Below are positions 55,718 to 64,000 of a stretch of DNA of 64,000 nt, in pieces; the first letter of the stretch is position 1, and each line of letters starts with the position of its first letter. A program made the position numbers and the translations under genes. The DNA is taken from the NCBI RefSeq assembly GCF_900102925.1, contig NZ_FNKI01000002.1, forward strand, positions 868,001 to 932,000, read 5' to 3'. The stretch is from Flagellimonas zhangzhouensis (GTDB lineage Bacteria > Bacteroidota > Bacteroidia > Flavobacteriales > Flavobacteriaceae). The notes under the pieces are model-generated. The model saw nothing but the letters and a program-made list of their open reading frames with translations. It was not told the DNA's origin and ran no database searches.

Positions 55718-56530
55718 ATGGCATACAATCTTTTAAAAGGTAAAAAAGGAATCATTTTTGGAGCATTGGATGAAAATTCAATTGCTTGGAAAACTGCGGA
55801 AAGAGTTCACGAAGAGGGAGGTACATTTGTATTGACCAATGCACCTATCGCTATGCGAATGGGTCAAATTAAGGAACTTGCAGAAAAGACCAACTCAGAA
55901 ATTATTCCTGCAGATGCTACCAACGAGGAAGATTTGAAAAACTTGGTGGAGAAATCCATGGAAATTTTAGGAGGTAAACTCGATTTTGTACTTCACTCCA
56001 TTGGTATGTCCGTAAACGTGAGAAAGGGAAGGCATTATACCGATGAGAACTACAGTTTTACTGAGAAAGGTTGGGATGTTTCCGCACTATCTTTCCATAA
56101 GGTAATGCAATCTTTGTACAAAGCTGAAGCTATGAACGAATGGGGTAGTATTGTTGCCTTGACCTATATGGCGGCTCAGCGTACATTCCCTGATTATAAC
56201 GATATGGCCGATAATAAGGCTTATTTGGAATCTGTGGCCAGAAGTTTTGGGTATTTCTTCGGAAAAGAACAAAAAGTAAGAGTGAACACTATTTCCCAAT
56301 CGCCAACACCAACCACAGCAGGTCAAGGTGTTAAAGGTTTTGGTGGATTCATCAATTATGCTGAGAAAATGTCTCCACTAGGAAACGCCACCGCAGATGA
56401 TTGCGCCAATTACACTATTTCTTTGTTCTCCGATTTAACCAAAAAGGTAACCATGCAGAACTTGTTTCACGATGGTGGTTTCTCCAACACTGGGGTTAGC
56501 CAAGAGGTGATTGACGAGTTTTCAGAATAA
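55718..56530 (+). CDS. fabI: Enoyl-[acyl-carrier-protein] reductase FabI
   Basis: Last reduction of each fatty-acid elongation cycle, NADH-dependent. The 270-residue short-chain dehydrogenase has GKKGIIFGALDENSIAWKTA near the start, the SIG loop HSIGMS, and the catalytic YNDMADNK (Tyr and Lys). The start is the ATG at 55718 (MAYNLLKGKK). Monocistronic with its own terminator. Confidence 0.95.
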   Translation: MAYNLLKGKKGIIFGALDENSIAWKTAERVHEEGGTFVLTNAPIAMRMGQIKELAEKTNSEIIPADATNEEDLKNLVEKSMEILGGKLDFVLHSIGMSVNVRKGRHYTDENYSFTEKGWDVSALSFHKVMQSLYKAEAMNEWGSIVALTYMAAQRTFPDYNDMADNKAYLESVARSFGYFFGKEQKVRVNTISQSPTPTTAGQGVKGFGGFINYAEKMSPLGNATADDCANYTISLFSDLTKKVTMQNLFHDGGFSNTGVSQEVIDEFSE

Positions 56531-56547
56531 GAAAAACATATTTTAAT

Positions 56548-56581
56548 AAAAGCCATCCGTTTTTGGGTGGCTTTCTTTTTT
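56548..56581 (+). terminator. Terminator of fabI
   Basis: AAAGCCATCC gtttttt GGGTGGCTTT then CTTTTTTT; ten-pair stem with one G-T pair. Confidence 0.88.
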
Positions 56582-56585
56582 TGAT

Positions 56586-57593
56586 ATGAATAGATATTTC
56601 TCCATTGTTGTTCCTGTTTACAATAGACCCGACGAAGTTCGAGAGCTATTGGAAAGTCTGCAAAAGCAAGATTTCCAAAAGGAGTTTGAGGTGGTAATTG
56701 TGGAAGACGGTTCTTCGGAAAGCTCTGAAGAGGTTGTAAAATCATATCAAAATACCCTTCAGATTTCATATTACTTTAAAGCCAACTCAGGGCCAGGTGA
56801 TTCACGCAATTTTGGGATGGAGAAGGCCAAAGGTGATTACTATATTATTTTGGATTCCGATTGCATACTTCCACCACAATATTTATCTGAAGTGGAAAAG
56901 GAGTTGCAGAGAGAATTCGTGTATTGCTTTGGAGGTCCAGATGCAGCTGATCAGTCATTTACCACCGTACAAAAGGCCATCAATTATGTAATGACCTCTT
57001 TTTTTACCACAGGAGGGATTCGTGGAGGAAAGAAGGCTGTTGGAAAGTTCCAACCCCGTAGTTTCAATATGGGAATTTCTAAAGAAGCCTTTGAAAAAGC
57101 AGGTGGCTTTGGAAGGATTCACCCAGGGGAGGACCCCGACCTTACCTTTCGCATTTGGAAAGCTGGTTTTGAAACCCGATTGTTTCCCAATGCTTTTGTT
57201 TACCATAAAAGACGTATAGACTGGAACAAATTTTACATTCAAGTGAACAAGTTTGGCATGGTGCGTCCTATTTTAAACCGTTGGCATAAAGGAACAGCAA
57301 AACCAACCTATTGGTTTCCGACTTTGTTTATGCTAGGATTGATTATGGCCCTACTTTTGGCCTTGGTCGGAATTGGGTTGCCTTTATGGCTGTATGGATG
57401 CTATTTTGTTTTGCTATTTGTTGACGCTTTTTTGAAAACAAAAAACGTGGCTGTGGCCGTTTTATCACTCTTCGCGGCTTTGACACAGTTTACAGGATAT
57501 GGAATTGGTTTTATCAAGTCCACAATGTTGCTTAACTTTAGTAAAAAGGAACCAGAGGAACTGTTTCCAAAATTATTTTTCAAGAAGAAGTAA
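56586..57593 (+). CDS. Family 2 glycosyltransferase with C-terminal membrane helices
   Basis: A 335-residue GT-A glycosyltransferase: YFSIVVPVYNRPDEVRELLESL at the start, VVEDGSS, the metal-binding DSDC (about 98), a conserved GEDPDLTFRIWKAG acceptor region and two to three C-terminal transmembrane helices (about 240-300). It is membrane-bound and likely builds a cell-envelope glycan; acceptor unknown. Starts 5 nt after the fabI terminator's T-run, so it needs a separate promoter or read-through. Leads GT2-ybbR-coaE. Confidence 0.87.
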   Translation: MNRYFSIVVPVYNRPDEVRELLESLQKQDFQKEFEVVIVEDGSSESSEEVVKSYQNTLQISYYFKANSGPGDSRNFGMEKAKGDYYIILDSDCILPPQYLSEVEKELQREFVYCFGGPDAADQSFTTVQKAINYVMTSFFTTGGIRGGKKAVGKFQPRSFNMGISKEAFEKAGGFGRIHPGEDPDLTFRIWKAGFETRLFPNAFVYHKRRIDWNKFYIQVNKFGMVRPILNRWHKGTAKPTYWFPTLFMLGLIMALLLALVGIGLPLWLYGCYFVLLFVDAFLKTKNVAVAVLSLFAALTQFTGYGIGFIKSTMLLNFSKKEPEELFPKLFFKKK

Positions 57594-57595
57594 CC

Positions 57596-58552
57596 GTGCT
57601 CAAAAAGCTTTTATCAGGCCTCAATCAGAAAAAGGTGAAGGTGTTTTCACTGTTTTTGTTGTGCTCATCTTTGGCTTGGCTTATCAGTAATTTATCTGAA
57701 TCTTATGAGTCAAGGGCTAATTTTAGCATTAACTACAGAAACTTGCCTGATTCCCTTTTGTTGGGAACCCATTCAGAAGAACAGATAGAAGCAAAGCTTA
57801 GGGCCAACGGTTTCCAGTTTTTGTACTACAATTTTTTTAAGCAACGAATGGATATCGATATATCTCAAGTTGCTTATCAAAATGGTCGATATGTTTTGGA
57901 TGAAGCGCCCTTAAAAAGGCAAATGGAGCAACAACTGTCGCAAAATATTTCTTTAATAGAATTAGACCGACGCCAATTAGCAGTCGATTTGTACCAGGTG
58001 GATACCAAAATAATACCAGTTGAAGCAAAATTGGATTTACGATTACAGCAGAACTTTATTTTGGATGGAAAACTTCGAATTTCACCAGATTCGGTTCAAG
58101 TGAAAGGGCCAAAAAATGAAATTGATACCATACAATCGATTAAAACAGTACCAATTCAGTTGACCAACGTCAACAGCGATTTTTCCAATGATGCAGCGTT
58201 GGTATTCCCGAAAGGCTTGGACAACACTATTTTTTCAGTGGCCCAAGTGAAAGTATCAGGTAAAGTATCCAAATTCTCCGAAAAGGTGTTTGAGGTGCCC
58301 ATTAAAGGGTTGAATTTTCCAGAAGGATATCAAGTTAAAATCTTTCCGAACTCGGTTACGGTCCTTTGCAAAGCAACCATAGATCGTTTAAAGGAGATAT
58401 CAGCCACCGATTTTGAAATTGTGGCAGATTATTCGCAATTGAATGGGTCTACGAACAGTACTTTGTTTTTGGAACTTTCCCAAAAACCAGAAAATGTGTA
58501 CGATCTTCGAATGGAAGAAAATACAGTAAACTTTGTTTTGGAACAGCCATGA
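57596..58552 (+). CDS. YbbR-domain protein
   Basis: A 318-residue protein with one N-terminal transmembrane helix (VFSLFLLCSSLAWLISNL) and YbbR-type beta domains on the outer face (DSVQVKGPKNEIDTIQSIKTVPI; VPIKGLNFPEGYQVKIFPNSV). In Firmicutes YbbR/CdaR regulates the c-di-AMP cyclase CdaA; no cdaA gene is adjacent here. The start is GTG at 57596, 2 nt after the glycosyltransferase stop. Confidence 0.83.
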   Translation: MLKKLLSGLNQKKVKVFSLFLLCSSLAWLISNLSESYESRANFSINYRNLPDSLLLGTHSEEQIEAKLRANGFQFLYYNFFKQRMDIDISQVAYQNGRYVLDEAPLKRQMEQQLSQNISLIELDRRQLAVDLYQVDTKIIPVEAKLDLRLQQNFILDGKLRISPDSVQVKGPKNEIDTIQSIKTVPIQLTNVNSDFSNDAALVFPKGLDNTIFSVAQVKVSGKVSKFSEKVFEVPIKGLNFPEGYQVKIFPNSVTVLCKATIDRLKEISATDFEIVADYSQLNGSTNSTLFLELSQKPENVYDLRMEENTVNFVLEQP

Positions 58553-59142
58553 TGATAGTGGGGTTAACAGGAGGGATTGGTAGCGGTAAAAGTACCGTCG
58601 CCAAAATGTTCGAGGAATTGGGAGTTCCTGTTTACGATTCGGATAGGGAAGCCAAGCAATTGATGACAACTTCCACTAAGGTAAAACAAGAAATTATTGA
58701 TCTATTGGGCGAAGCATCTTACGAAGATGGTACTTTGAATAGAAAATATATTGCTGGCAAGGTGTTTACGGATCCAATATTGTTGGAAAAATTGAATGGT
58801 ATTGTGCATCCAGCGGTTCGAGAGCATTTTTTGGAATGGACAGCGGCCCAAGATTCACCCTATGTGATTCAAGAAACAGCATTGATTTTTGAAAATAACG
58901 CCCAAGACAAATATGATTTCACCATATTGGTAACTGCACCCTTAGTTGTTCGTTTACAGCGTGTAATGGCACGGGACCAAGTGGATGAAAAGGCGGTAGT
59001 GGACCGCACCAAAAACCAGATGGAAGACGGCGAAAAACTAAAACGTGCCGATTTCCATATCGAAAACCTTGACATAACAAAAACAGAAGAGTTGGTTAAG
59101 GCGCTACATCTCAAACTTTTAGCGAAAGCTTCTAAATTTTAA
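58549..59142 (+). CDS. coaE: Dephospho-CoA kinase
   Basis: Final step of coenzyme A synthesis. The 197-residue P-loop kinase has GLTGGIGSGKSTVAKMF (Walker A), VYDSDREAK and the LID region VMARDQVDEKAV. Overlaps the YbbR gene by 4 nt (ATGATG gives two possible starts, 58549 and 58552). With coaBC at 51871, two of the CoA enzymes lie in this window. Confidence 0.95.
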   Translation: MMIVGLTGGIGSGKSTVAKMFEELGVPVYDSDREAKQLMTTSTKVKQEIIDLLGEASYEDGTLNRKYIAGKVFTDPILLEKLNGIVHPAVREHFLEWTAAQDSPYVIQETALIFENNAQDKYDFTILVTAPLVVRLQRVMARDQVDEKAVVDRTKNQMEDGEKLKRADFHIENLDITKTEELVKALHLKLLAKASKF

Positions 59143-59206
59143 CATTTTTGTTAAGGTTAGGTTAAACGCTAAAATTTCTAAATGTTAAATTTTTAATTTT
59201 ACGCTA

Positions 59207-60790
59207 ATGAACAAGAAGCTATTCGTTCTTCTGGTGGTTCTCATGAGCTTGTCCCTTGTTGGGATTATATTGGTTCAGGTGTATTGGATTAGGACCTCCA
59301 TTAACGACAAAGAAGAACAATTTTCACGTACGGTTACGGATATACTCGACAAGGTTTCAGAGCGGGTAGAGAAGAGGGAGATGAATGAATATTCCGATCG
59401 TTTGGCCATGATGGCGGATAGCATTGGAGAGCCAAAAAGTGCTCAATTCAAAAATTTCATGTTCGTGGAAAGAGATCTCGATTCTGATGAGATACTTTTT
59501 TATTCGCATGGAATTCTTGAAGAGGATTACAATATAACATCAACGTTCTTTGATAATACTTTAGGTGCGGAAGACACCACATTGCTCAAAAATTTCACCA
59601 GCAGGAGAACCAAACAGGTTTTTAAGCGGGAAGGTGGCTTGGATGGGCGAAGTTATAGCCTAACACCCATTGAAAAAGTAACCAGTATAGGAAAACTAAG
59701 TAGCGTTGATAAAGCGGCATGGGAAGATGTTTTTATGGAACATGCCAAAACCCAGCCGATTCATAAAAGAGTGTCCAAACAAGAATTGGAATTGTTGTTG
59801 AGCCAAGAGCTTAGCAATCGTAACATTGATTTGGATTACGAATACGGCGTTTATAGCCAAGGATATCCTACCAAAATAAGATCCAGAAAATTTAAGTTTT
59901 CAGGAGACAAAATGTATAAGGCCCCCATTTTTAGGGATGCTGAAGGGATGACTTCTTTTTCATTGTTGTTGACTTTTCCTGGTATGAAAAAGTATCTGTT
60001 TAGGTCATTGATGGGTATGGCATTGTTGTCATTGATATTCACTTTAATCATCATTTTGGCATATTCCAGTGCCATTTACCAATTGATCAAGCAAAAGCGA
60101 ATCTCGGAAATCAAATCCGACTTTATCAATAATATGACGCATGAGTTCAAAACCCCTATTGCTACCATAAACTTGGCAGTTGAGGCCATTAAGAATCCCG
60201 CTACCATTGATGATAAGGAAAAGGTGTTGCGCTATTTGGGCATGATCAGGGATGAGAACAAAAGAATGCATGCACAGGTAGAGAACGTATTGCGAATATC
60301 CAAATTGGAGAAAAATCAATTGGATATCACCAAAGATAGGGTAGATGTGCATGATATTATTCATGATGCCATTACTCATGTTGAATTGATTGTGCAAGAT
60401 CGAGGAGGTTACGTAAATGCCCATTTGGACGCGGAACGTTCAGAGGTTTTAGCAAATGATATGCACTTGACCAACGTGGTCGTAAATATTTTGGACAACG
60501 CGGTGAAATATTCACCCGAAACCCCAAAAATTGATGTGTATACCGAAGTGGTGAAAAACAACATCATTATAAAAATACAGGATCAAGGTGCTGGAATGAG
60601 CAAGGTCGTGCTTAAAAAAGTATTTGAGAAGTTTTACCGGGAACATACCGGCGACATACATAACGTGAAAGGTCATGGTTTAGGATTGGCCTACGTAAAA
60701 AGAATTATAGATGATCACCAAGGTGAGGTTTATGCAGAAAGTGAAAAAGACAAAGGAAGCACCTTCTTCATTAAACTCCCTTTAATTTAA
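59207..60790 (+). CDS. Sensor histidine kinase (RprX-like)
   Basis: A 527-residue two-pass inner-membrane kinase: helix 1 at 5-28, a ~240-residue periplasmic sensor without a recognised domain, helix 2 at about 267-288, the H-box NNMTHEFKTPIATI with phospho-acceptor His312, N-box LDNAVKYS and G-boxes GAGMS and GHGLGLAYVK. No HAMP domain is evident. Paired with the response regulator 8 nt downstream. The stimulus is unknown. Confidence 0.92.
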   Translation: MNKKLFVLLVVLMSLSLVGIILVQVYWIRTSINDKEEQFSRTVTDILDKVSERVEKREMNEYSDRLAMMADSIGEPKSAQFKNFMFVERDLDSDEILFYSHGILEEDYNITSTFFDNTLGAEDTTLLKNFTSRRTKQVFKREGGLDGRSYSLTPIEKVTSIGKLSSVDKAAWEDVFMEHAKTQPIHKRVSKQELELLLSQELSNRNIDLDYEYGVYSQGYPTKIRSRKFKFSGDKMYKAPIFRDAEGMTSFSLLLTFPGMKKYLFRSLMGMALLSLIFTLIIILAYSSAIYQLIKQKRISEIKSDFINNMTHEFKTPIATINLAVEAIKNPATIDDKEKVLRYLGMIRDENKRMHAQVENVLRISKLEKNQLDITKDRVDVHDIIHDAITHVELIVQDRGGYVNAHLDAERSEVLANDMHLTNVVVNILDNAVKYSPETPKIDVYTEVVKNNIIIKIQDQGAGMSKVVLKKVFEKFYREHTGDIHNVKGHGLGLAYVKRIIDDHQGEVYAESEKDKGSTFFIKLPLI

Positions 60791-60798
60791 AATAGACT

Positions 60799-61512
60799 AT
60801 GGAAACAGAAAAAAAGAAGATACTACTCGTAGAAGATGACCCAAATTTTGGAATCGTCCTCAAAGATTATTTGTCCATGAACGATTTTGATGTGGTTCTG
60901 GCCAAAAATGGAATGGAAGGTTTTGAAAAATTTAAAAAGGACAATTATGACGTTTGTATTTTGGACGTGATGATGCCTTATAAAGATGGTTTTACCTTGG
61001 CAAAGGAAATCCGTGAGAAAAACGAAAACATTCCAATTATTTTCTTGACTGCCAAGACCATGAAAGAAGATGTTTTGAAAGGATACAAAGCAGGTGCGGA
61101 TGATTATTTGAACAAGCCTTTCGATTCAGAAGTATTGTTGATGAAACTTAAAGCGATAATTCAACGTAAAGCTTCCAGTTCATTGGCAGACAGCAAGCAG
61201 TTCGAGTTCCAGATTGGTAATTTCCACTTGAACTCCAAGTTGCGTTTTCTTAAATACATGGAGGAAGAGCCTATTAAACTTTCACCAAAGGAAAATGAGC
61301 TTTTGAGATTGTTGGCCCTTCATGAAAATGATTTGATGCCACGTGAATTGGCATTGACCAAAATCTGGAGAGACGATAATTACTTCACATCACGTAGTAT
61401 GGATGTGTATATCGCTAAATTGAGAAAATACCTTAAAAAGGATGATTTGGTAGAAATATTGAACATTCACGGAGAAGGATTTAGATTGGTGGTAAAAGCT
61501 GAAAATCAGTAA
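60799..61512 (+). CDS. OmpR-family response regulator (RprY-like)
   Basis: A 237-residue regulator: receiver domain with VEDD (11-14), phosphoacceptor Asp56 in LDVMMP and Lys in NKPFD, and a C-terminal winged helix (about 130-232; LSPKENELLRLLALHEN, SRSMDVYIAKLRKYL, GFRLVV). Cotranscribed with the histidine kinase; the pair resembles RprX/RprY of Bacteroides in architecture. Confidence 0.93.
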   Translation: METEKKKILLVEDDPNFGIVLKDYLSMNDFDVVLAKNGMEGFEKFKKDNYDVCILDVMMPYKDGFTLAKEIREKNENIPIIFLTAKTMKEDVLKGYKAGADDYLNKPFDSEVLLMKLKAIIQRKASSSLADSKQFEFQIGNFHLNSKLRFLKYMEEEPIKLSPKENELLRLLALHENDLMPRELALTKIWRDDNYFTSRSMDVYIAKLRKYLKKDDLVEILNIHGEGFRLVVKAENQ

Positions 61513-61535
61513 GAACTATCAATATCAAAATATGA

Positions 61536-61561
61536 AGGCCACCTTTAGGTGGCTTTTTTTA
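61536..61561. terminator. Terminator between the response regulator and gntP
   Basis: GCCACC ttta GGTGGC followed by eight T's on the plus strand; the run ends in the stop codon of the convergent gntP gene. Confidence 0.88.
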
Positions 61562-62890
61562 TGCGAATATGTAGACAATTGAAACCGTTGTCAATCCTAC
61601 AAAAGCCAAAATAGTGGTCATAACCGTCCAGGATTTAAAGGTCTGTTTTTCACTTATGCCCAAATACTGACCAACCAACCAGAATCCACTGTCGTTCACA
61701 TGGGAAAAGATACTTGCTCCTGAGGCAATGGCAATCACTATACACGCCAATTTAATGGAGCTGAGGCCTGTTCCAATCAATAAAGGGGATACCAATCCTG
61801 CGGCTGTGATCATAGCGACGGTAGATGAGCCTTGAACCACCCGAACTATAGCGGCGCTGATAAACGCAAATGCTAAAATTGGAATTCCTGCATTGCTCAG
61901 CGATGTTGCCAACAACTCACCAGCACCTGTATCGGTCAATACTTGTTTAAAAACTCCTCCTGCACCTGTCAATAAAATAATGGTGCCTGCAGGCGCCAAA
62001 GATTTAGAGGAAATTTGAAGCAATTGTTTTTTGGTAAAGCCTTTTCGGATGCCAAAAAAATACCATGCCAATAGATTCGCTATGATCAAAGCGGAAAAGG
62101 GATGGCCTATCAAACTAATTAAGTTTAAAATGGTGGGATTCACCGAAAAACCTCCTGAGGAAATAATAGTATTCAAAAGAATAAGTACAATTGGAAGTCC
62201 GATGATGGCCAAAGTTTGCCCAATGGGTGGTAAAGCCTGAATTTCACCATCTTCAATTTCTTCTGGAGCGGCTACATCAATTTTATTGGCGATATATTTT
62301 CCAAAAGCCAATCCTGCTATCAATGCAGTTGGGATTCCTGCAATAAACCCCATCAGAATTACCCAGCCTAGATCAACTCCGATAATATCAGCAACGGCAA
62401 TAGGGCCAGGAGTGGGAGGAATAAAAGCATGGGTAATCGCCAGACCCGCCAAAAGTGGTATTCCGTAAAGTAATAATGATTTTCCTGTTTTACGTTGCAA
62501 GGCATAGATCATAGGCACTAGAATGATAAAGGCCACATCAAAAAATACAGGAATGGCAATTAAAAAACCTGAAATGACCATGGCCAAAGGCGCTCTTTTT
62601 AAACCGAATTTATTGATCATAAAGTCAGCAATGGTTTTGGCTCCACCAGAAGCTTCCAGAATTCCGCCAAAAATGGCTCCCAATCCAACTACGGTAGCGA
62701 CAAAACCCAAGGTTCCACCCATTCCTTTTTGAACGGTGTCAATAATTTCCTTACCATCCAAACCCGCTACAAGTCCTGCTATAATACTACCAATAAGTAA
62801 AGCGATAAACGCGTGGACCCTTAATTTTAAAATAAGAAATAAGAGCACGGCAATGCCCAATATTACGGCCGAGAACAGCTGTATTTCCAT
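61559..62890 (-). CDS. gntP: Gluconate permease, GntP family (second copy)
   Basis: A 443-residue inner-membrane symporter with 12-14 hydrophobic segments and GntP signatures THAFIPPTPGPIAVADI (about 154-170), TGAGGVFKQVL and QGSSTVAMITAAG. It starts 2 nt after the gluconokinase stop, so uptake and phosphorylation of gluconate are coupled; this copy can be assigned to gluconate with more confidence than the one at 15831. Confidence 0.92.
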   Translation of the reverse strand: MEIQLFSAVILGIAVLLFLILKLRVHAFIALLIGSIIAGLVAGLDGKEIIDTVQKGMGGTLGFVATVVGLGAIFGGILEASGGAKTIADFMINKFGLKRAPLAMVISGFLIAIPVFFDVAFIILVPMIYALQRKTGKSLLLYGIPLLAGLAITHAFIPPTPGPIAVADIIGVDLGWVILMGFIAGIPTALIAGLAFGKYIANKIDVAAPEEIEDGEIQALPPIGQTLAIIGLPIVLILLNTIISSGGFSVNPTILNLISLIGHPFSALIIANLLAWYFFGIRKGFTKKQLLQISSKSLAPAGTIILLTGAGGVFKQVLTDTGAGELLATSLSNAGIPILAFAFISAAIVRVVQGSSTVAMITAAGLVSPLLIGTGLSSIKLACIVIAIASGASIFSHVNDSGFWLVGQYLGISEKQTFKSWTVMTTILAFVGLTTVSIVYIFA

Positions 62891-62892
62891 GG

Positions 62893-63384
62893 TTATAGGT
62901 GTTTAAGGACTTCAGATACGATTTTCTTCGGGGTTTGATCAATAGAGACGGTAATCTCTCTTGAGGGTGGTTCTAAAGTGTCAAATTGTGATTTTAATAA
63001 TTCAATGGGCATAAAATGTCCTTTTCGCTGTTCCAATCTTGATTTTATCAAATCAAAAGAGCCTTCGAGGTAAACAAAGGCAATACAATTGCCCATACCT
63101 GCACGTAGTAGGCTTCTGTAATTCTTTTTAAGTGCGGAACAAGCTATTACGGCGCCGCTTTCACGATGTTCAATGCAAAGTTGGTTAAGCGCGATTAACC
63201 AATCCTTTCTATCTTCATCATTCAGAGGGGAACCCGATTTCATTTTTTTAACGTTGGATTCAGGGTGAAAATCATCCCCATCAAAAAAAGGACGATTCAA
63301 TTTTTTTGACAATAACTGTCCAATGGCCGTTTTACCACAGCCACTAACACCCATGACCACAAGAACGGTCTTACTGTGCGGCAT
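62893..63384 (-). CDS. gntK: Gluconokinase
   Basis: Phosphorylates gluconate to 6-phosphogluconate. The 163-residue P-loop kinase has Walker A GVSGCGKT (12-19), FFDGDDFHPESNVKKM, ACSALKKNYRSLLR and QRKGHFMP, all typical of GntK. Its ATG shares a base with the miaA stop (TAATG), so it is translated from the miaA transcript. No gntR repressor or edd/eda gene is in the window. Confidence 0.95.
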   Translation of the reverse strand: MPHSKTVLVVMGVSGCGKTAIGQLLSKKLNRPFFDGDDFHPESNVKKMKSGSPLNDEDRKDWLIALNQLCIEHRESGAVIACSALKKNYRSLLRAGMGNCIAFVYLEGSFDLIKSRLEQRKGHFMPIELLKSQFDTLEPPSREITVSIDQTPKKIVSEVLKHL

Positions 63385-64000
63385 TAAATTTTGTTTAGTC
63401 GGTCGTTAATTTTAGCAATGACTTGGTTCTTGTCTTCGTCAAAGTCCACCCAAAGGATATCTTCGTTTTTGCGTAACCAAGTCAACTGGCGTTTGGCAAA
63501 GCGTCGCGTATTCTTTTTAATCTCCGATACTGCGAATTCCAAAGTACATTGCCCGTCAAGATATTCAAAAAGTTCTTTGTAACCAACAGTTTGCAATGCA
63601 TTCAGTTGTTTGTGTGGGTGGAGTTTTTTTGCTTCATCCAGTAAACCCTGCTCCATCATTAGGTCCACACGTTTGTTGATGCGCTCATAAATAATTTCCC
63701 TGGGTGCATTAATGCCAACGTATAGAGATTTAAAAGGTCTTTGTAATTTTTCTTGGTTTAGGAAAGAGGAATATGGTTGATTTGAGGCAATGCAAACTTC
63801 CAATGCTCGAATCAATCTATGCGGGTTGTCCACATCAACTATTTTGAAATAATCAGGGTCGCGTTGCTGTAAGTCTTTCTGCAAGTTCTCCAACCCTTCT
63901 TGTTCCAGTTGTTTGTTAAGGGATTCCCTGATTTTTGGATCTACATCAGGGAATTTGTCGAGGCCATTGATAACGGCATCCACATACAGTCCACTGCCAC
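63384..64000 (-). CDS. miaA: tRNA dimethylallyltransferase MiaA (partial, N-terminus beyond the right edge)
   Basis: Adds dimethylallyl to A37 of tRNAs reading UNN codons. The window holds the C-terminal ~205 residues, entering at GSGLYVDAVINGL and continuing with DNPHRLIRALEVC, LYVGINAPRE, LQTVGYKELF and the RRFAKRQLTWLR region. The Walker A half and about the first 100 residues are missing because the window ends. It heads miaA-gntK-gntP on the minus strand. Confidence 0.93.
   Translation of the reverse strand, partial: GSGLYVDAVINGLDKFPDVDPKIRESLNKQLEQEGLENLQKDLQQRDPDYFKIVDVDNPHRLIRALEVCIASNQPYSSFLNQEKLQRPFKSLYVGINAPREIIYERINKRVDLMMEQGLLDEAKKLHPHKQLNALQTVGYKELFEYLDGQCTLEFAVSEIKKNTRRFAKRQLTWLRKNEDILWVDFDEDKNQVIAKINDRLNKI

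Overview
The window is an AT-rich stretch of a Bacteroidota chromosome, almost certainly from a marine-type member of Flavobacteriaceae. Three things point there. The gene content is typical of the family: DUF4294, DUF4249 plus TonB receptor, DUF4835, DUF6913, a Bacteroidota-type RNA polymerase omega, a monomeric isocitrate dehydrogenase and a long GAPDH. The promoters match the Bacteroidota pattern (TTG, about 18-23 bp, TAnnTTTG) with weak or no Shine-Dalgarno sequences. Lipoprotein signals end in Ser-Cys. The genus cannot be fixed from this sequence; a Muricauda/Maribacter-like lineage is my guess.

Layout. 1-9.5 kb: rdgB, a small membrane methyltransferase, a SerB-SerA fusion, rlmH, then nadC-yihY-DUF2147-priA and an orphan LytTR regulator. 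9.6-15.8 kb: the rpsF-rpsR-rplI ribosomal operon, hisS, a Nudix hydrolase, an M42 peptidase and small conserved proteins. 15.8-28.4 kb: a GntP permease, a TonB receptor with its DUF4249 lipoprotein, icd, rplS, trmD, a coiled-coil membrane protein, gap and a DegP/HtrA protease. 28.4-34.9 kb: dapF-GNAT-mltG, a muramidase-like protein, an RsmI-like methylase, a low-molecular-weight phosphatase, dnaA and a thioesterase. 35-41.9 kb: ribD-HAD-EamA-yigZ on the minus strand and GNAT-prmC-ligA plus a 97-residue protein on the plus strand. 42-47.4 kb: an accessory island of three surface lipoproteins. 47.4-64 kb: a split 5'-nucleotidase, DUF6913-dapA-bamD-rpoZ-coaBC-DUF4835-recN, fabI, a glycosyltransferase, a YbbR protein, coaE, a two-component system, and miaA-gntK-gntP running off the right edge.

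Most of the window is housekeeping. The working groups are lysine/peptidoglycan synthesis (dapF, dapA, mltG and the muramidase-like protein), outer-membrane assembly (bamD and the TonB receptor), cofactor synthesis (nadC, ribD, coaBC, coaE), DNA maintenance (priA, ligA, recN, dnaA) and gluconate uptake and phosphorylation (gntP, gntK). No tRNA, rRNA, CRISPR array, prophage or transposase was seen.

No clearly new multi-gene system stands out. The parts that deserve a second look are: (1) the surface-lipoprotein island at 42.0-47.05 kb, where two genes share a ~120-bp upstream repeat and two share a related terminator; (2) dispersed palindromic repeats, with in-frame copies apparently inside prmC; (3) the ~600-bp non-coding stretch at 22.8-23.35 kb, which has terminator-like and operator-like hairpins and a possible minus-strand small RNA; (4) enzyme oddities: the SerB-SerA fusion, CoaBC with substituted decarboxylase residues, and a HAD phosphatase overlapping ribD.
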